Positions 41,113 to 41,400 of a DNA stretch of 41,400 nt are shown here, piece by piece. The DNA lies in assembly GCA_002294185.1 (NCBI GenBank), contig DBFD01000025.1, forward strand, positions 1 through 41,400. Direction: 5' to 3'. Positions within the stretch are counted from its first letter, which is position 1; every line of letters begins with the position of its first letter. The translations under genes were made by a program, and so were the position numbers. The notes under the pieces were generated by a model. That model saw only the letters and a list, made by a program, of their open reading frames with translations. It had not been told where the DNA came from and ran no database searches. This stretch comes from Paracoccus sp. UBA889. Its GTDB lineage: Bacteria > Pseudomonadota > Alphaproteobacteria > Rhodobacterales > Rhodobacteraceae.

Positions 41113-41400
41113 CTACCCGGCCAGCACCCGCACCTGTGCGACCGAGGCATCGGCGCGGCGCACCGCCATCTGCAACCGGCCCAGCAGATGCGTGCGCACA
41201 TAGGTCGCGTGAAAGCGGCTGGGCGCGGTCAGGATCAGGCATCCGGCCTCGACCCCGCCATCGGCCAGCCCCGCCAGCCAGGCCTGGAACAGGGCCGGAT
41301 CCTCGGCCGCCAGGATTTGCCGCGCCCTGCCCCACAGATCACCCGCCGGCGCCGTCCGGCCGCGCCGGAACGGCACCACCGTCTCGTCATGCGGATCGCC
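41113..41400 (-). CDS. Partial CDS, C-terminus of a protein with a DnaA N-terminal-type domain
   Basis: The last 95 residues of a protein whose start lies beyond the right edge; the frame is open to 41400. The visible part, from about LWGRARQILAAEDPALFQAW through LILTAPSRFHATYVRTHLLG to VAQVRVLAG, follows the pattern of the DnaA N-terminal domain: a tryptophan start, an amphipathic helix with FxxW, then LxLxAPSRFxxxYVxxHLxxxL. In DnaA itself this domain is N-terminal and is followed by the ATPase; here it ends the protein, so this is not chromosomal DnaA. Rhodobacteraceae plasmids carry DnaA-like replicases with this domain, and this could be one, but without the rest of the protein or nearby iterons that is inference. 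The 214 bases between it and gntR show no gene or clear replication repeats. Confidence 0.6.
   Translation of the reverse strand, partial: GDPHDETVVPFRRGRTAPAGDLWGRARQILAAEDPALFQAWLAGLADGGVEAGCLILTAPSRFHATYVRTHLLGRLQMAVRRADASVAQVRVLAG

Noticed and set aside
1-41400. CRISPR arrays, tRNA or rRNA genes
   Set aside because: No regularly spaced repeats and no tRNA- or rRNA-like sequences were noticed anywhere in the window; a dedicated scan was not possible.

Overview
The window is about 41 kb of high-GC DNA with almost no gene-free space, strong GGAGG-type ribosome binding sites and many 4-base ATGA/GTGA gene overlaps. The gene set points to an alphaproteobacterium, most likely of the Rhodobacteraceae (Paracoccus-like): class II copper nitrite reductase, a patatin/acetoacetate decarboxylase/3-hydroxybutyrate dehydrogenase module, cyclic beta-1,2-glucan synthase, a TRAP transporter and, at the right edge, the tail of a protein with a DnaA N-terminal-type domain. 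That last gene, the accessory character of the cargo and the absence of housekeeping, tRNA or rRNA genes would fit a plasmid or chromid, but this is inference. No CRISPR array was seen, and the only possible mobile element is a transposase-like fragment at the extreme left edge.

Layout. 1-68: start of a possible IS110-type transposase running off the left edge. 303-3379 (minus): a putative four-gene operon, DUF6629-type membrane protein, ECF sigma factor with a cysteine-rich tail, small cysteine-containing protein, and Tat-exported NirK. 3712-7516 (plus): patatin-like lipase, acetoacetate decarboxylase, secreted esterase and 3-hydroxybutyrate dehydrogenase (ketone body/polyhydroxybutyrate metabolism), behind a candidate promoter with a perfect inverted repeat. 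7780-9015 (plus): two small membrane proteins (DUF1003 and DUF1232 types). 9283-13941 (plus): exported PsbP/LpqN-like protein, a double-ATPase ABC protein and a large FtsX-like permease. 13975-17730 (minus): a complete osmF-yehYXW-type osmoprotectant ABC importer in the same order as in E. coli. 18102-19391 (plus): O-acetylhomoserine sulfhydrylase. 19566-28049 (minus): one giant gene for cyclic beta-1,2-glucan synthase. 28158-40898 (minus): a GntR regulator followed by a ten-gene catabolic run (ThDP enzyme, Asp/Glu-racemase-family enzyme, enoyl-CoA hydratase, acyl-CoA ligase, creatinase/ectoine-hydrolase-like enzyme, muconate cycloisomerase-family enzyme, DadA-like oxidase, TRAP P-Q-M). 41113-41400: DnaA-N-domain protein, partial.

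How it fits together. Two themes stand out. One is osmoadaptation: an OsmF-type importer, a periplasmic cyclic glucan synthase and a catabolic operon with ectoine-pathway-like members (EutD/DoeA-like hydrolase, EutA-family racemase, TRAP importer) lie side by side. The other is a possible metal- or redox-responsive ECF sigma factor linked to a copper enzyme. The catabolic operon is the best candidate for an undescribed pathway: its enzyme combination matches no complete pathway I can name, and a GntR-type palindrome sits at its first gene. Two genes (the YehY-type permease and the ThDP enzyme) look as if they could start at CTG codons, each with a well-placed Shine-Dalgarno sequence.
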